A DNA stretch of 13,059 bases from JAVBSC01 sp031547305 (GTDB lineage Bacteria; Desulfobacterota; Desulfovibrionia; Desulfovibrionales; Desulfovibrionaceae). Below, one piece after another: positions 13,055 through 13,059 of the stretch; within the stretch, counting starts at the first letter, position 1; every line of letters begins with the position of its first letter. A program made the position numbers and the translations under genes. The DNA lies in contig JAVBSC010000076.1 in assembly GCA_031547305.1 (NCBI GenBank), forward strand, positions 1-13,059, given 5' to 3'. The notes under the pieces were generated by a model. That model had not been told where the DNA came from and did not search any database. It saw only the letters and a list, made by a program, of their open reading frames with translations.

Positions 13055-13059
13055 TTTAG

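Noticed and set aside
1..13059. CRISPR arrays, tRNA or rRNA genes, insertion sequences, prophage or toxin-antitoxin modules.
   Set aside because: I saw no regularly spaced direct repeats, no tRNA-like cloverleaf and no transposase, integrase or toxin-like reading frames.

Overview
The window reads as ordinary chromosome of a Gram-negative, probably sulfate-reducing bacterium of the Desulfovibrionaceae type. This is inferred from moderately GC-rich coding sequence, signal-peptide and envelope genes, a small basic protein of a kind I associate with deltaproteobacteria, a sigma-54-driven ZraP-like gene, and an archaeal-type GAPDH/PGK pair in an otherwise bacterial gene set. I could not confirm the genus. 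I see no phage, transposon, CRISPR array, tRNA or rRNA.

Left part (1-5072, all minus strand, read right to left): a Csd6/Pgp2-like L,D-transpeptidase or carboxypeptidase with NTF2-like C-terminal domains; an ATGA-coupled single-pass membrane protein of unknown function; a GT4-like glycosyltransferase; then potA and potB (potB cut by the left edge) of a spermidine/putrescine ABC importer. A perfect 12-bp inverted repeat separates the glycosyltransferase from potA. Spacings are 45 nt or less, so these could share a transcript.

Middle part (5395-8839, minus strand): pgl (6-phosphogluconolactonase), a 37-codon basic protein, an FmdB-type zinc-ribbon protein behind a near-consensus sigma-70 promoter and a structured ~130-nt leader, a terminator, then purB and pyrE. 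A 322-bp non-coding stretch with strong inverted repeats lies between pyrE and the transpeptidase gene.

Right part: a plus-strand island holds a ZraP-like periplasmic metal-binding protein with a textbook -24/-12 sigma-54 promoter, a perfect 11-bp inverted repeat about 120 bp upstream placed like an enhancer site, and its own terminator. A rhomboid intramembrane protease follows. Convergent to it lie an archaeal-type phosphoglycerate kinase and an archaeal-type (type II) glyceraldehyde-3-phosphate dehydrogenase, overlapping by 13 nt and ending at a clear intrinsic terminator. The pair would catalyse two consecutive steps of glycolysis or gluconeogenesis, but the kinase has Asp where most PGKs have a substrate-binding Arg.

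Nothing here is clearly a new defence or mobile system. The best leads are the displaced archaeal-type glycolytic pair with its altered PGK motif, the enhancer/sigma-54 layout of the ZraP-like gene, the envelope module 1744-5072, and the fmdB leader.
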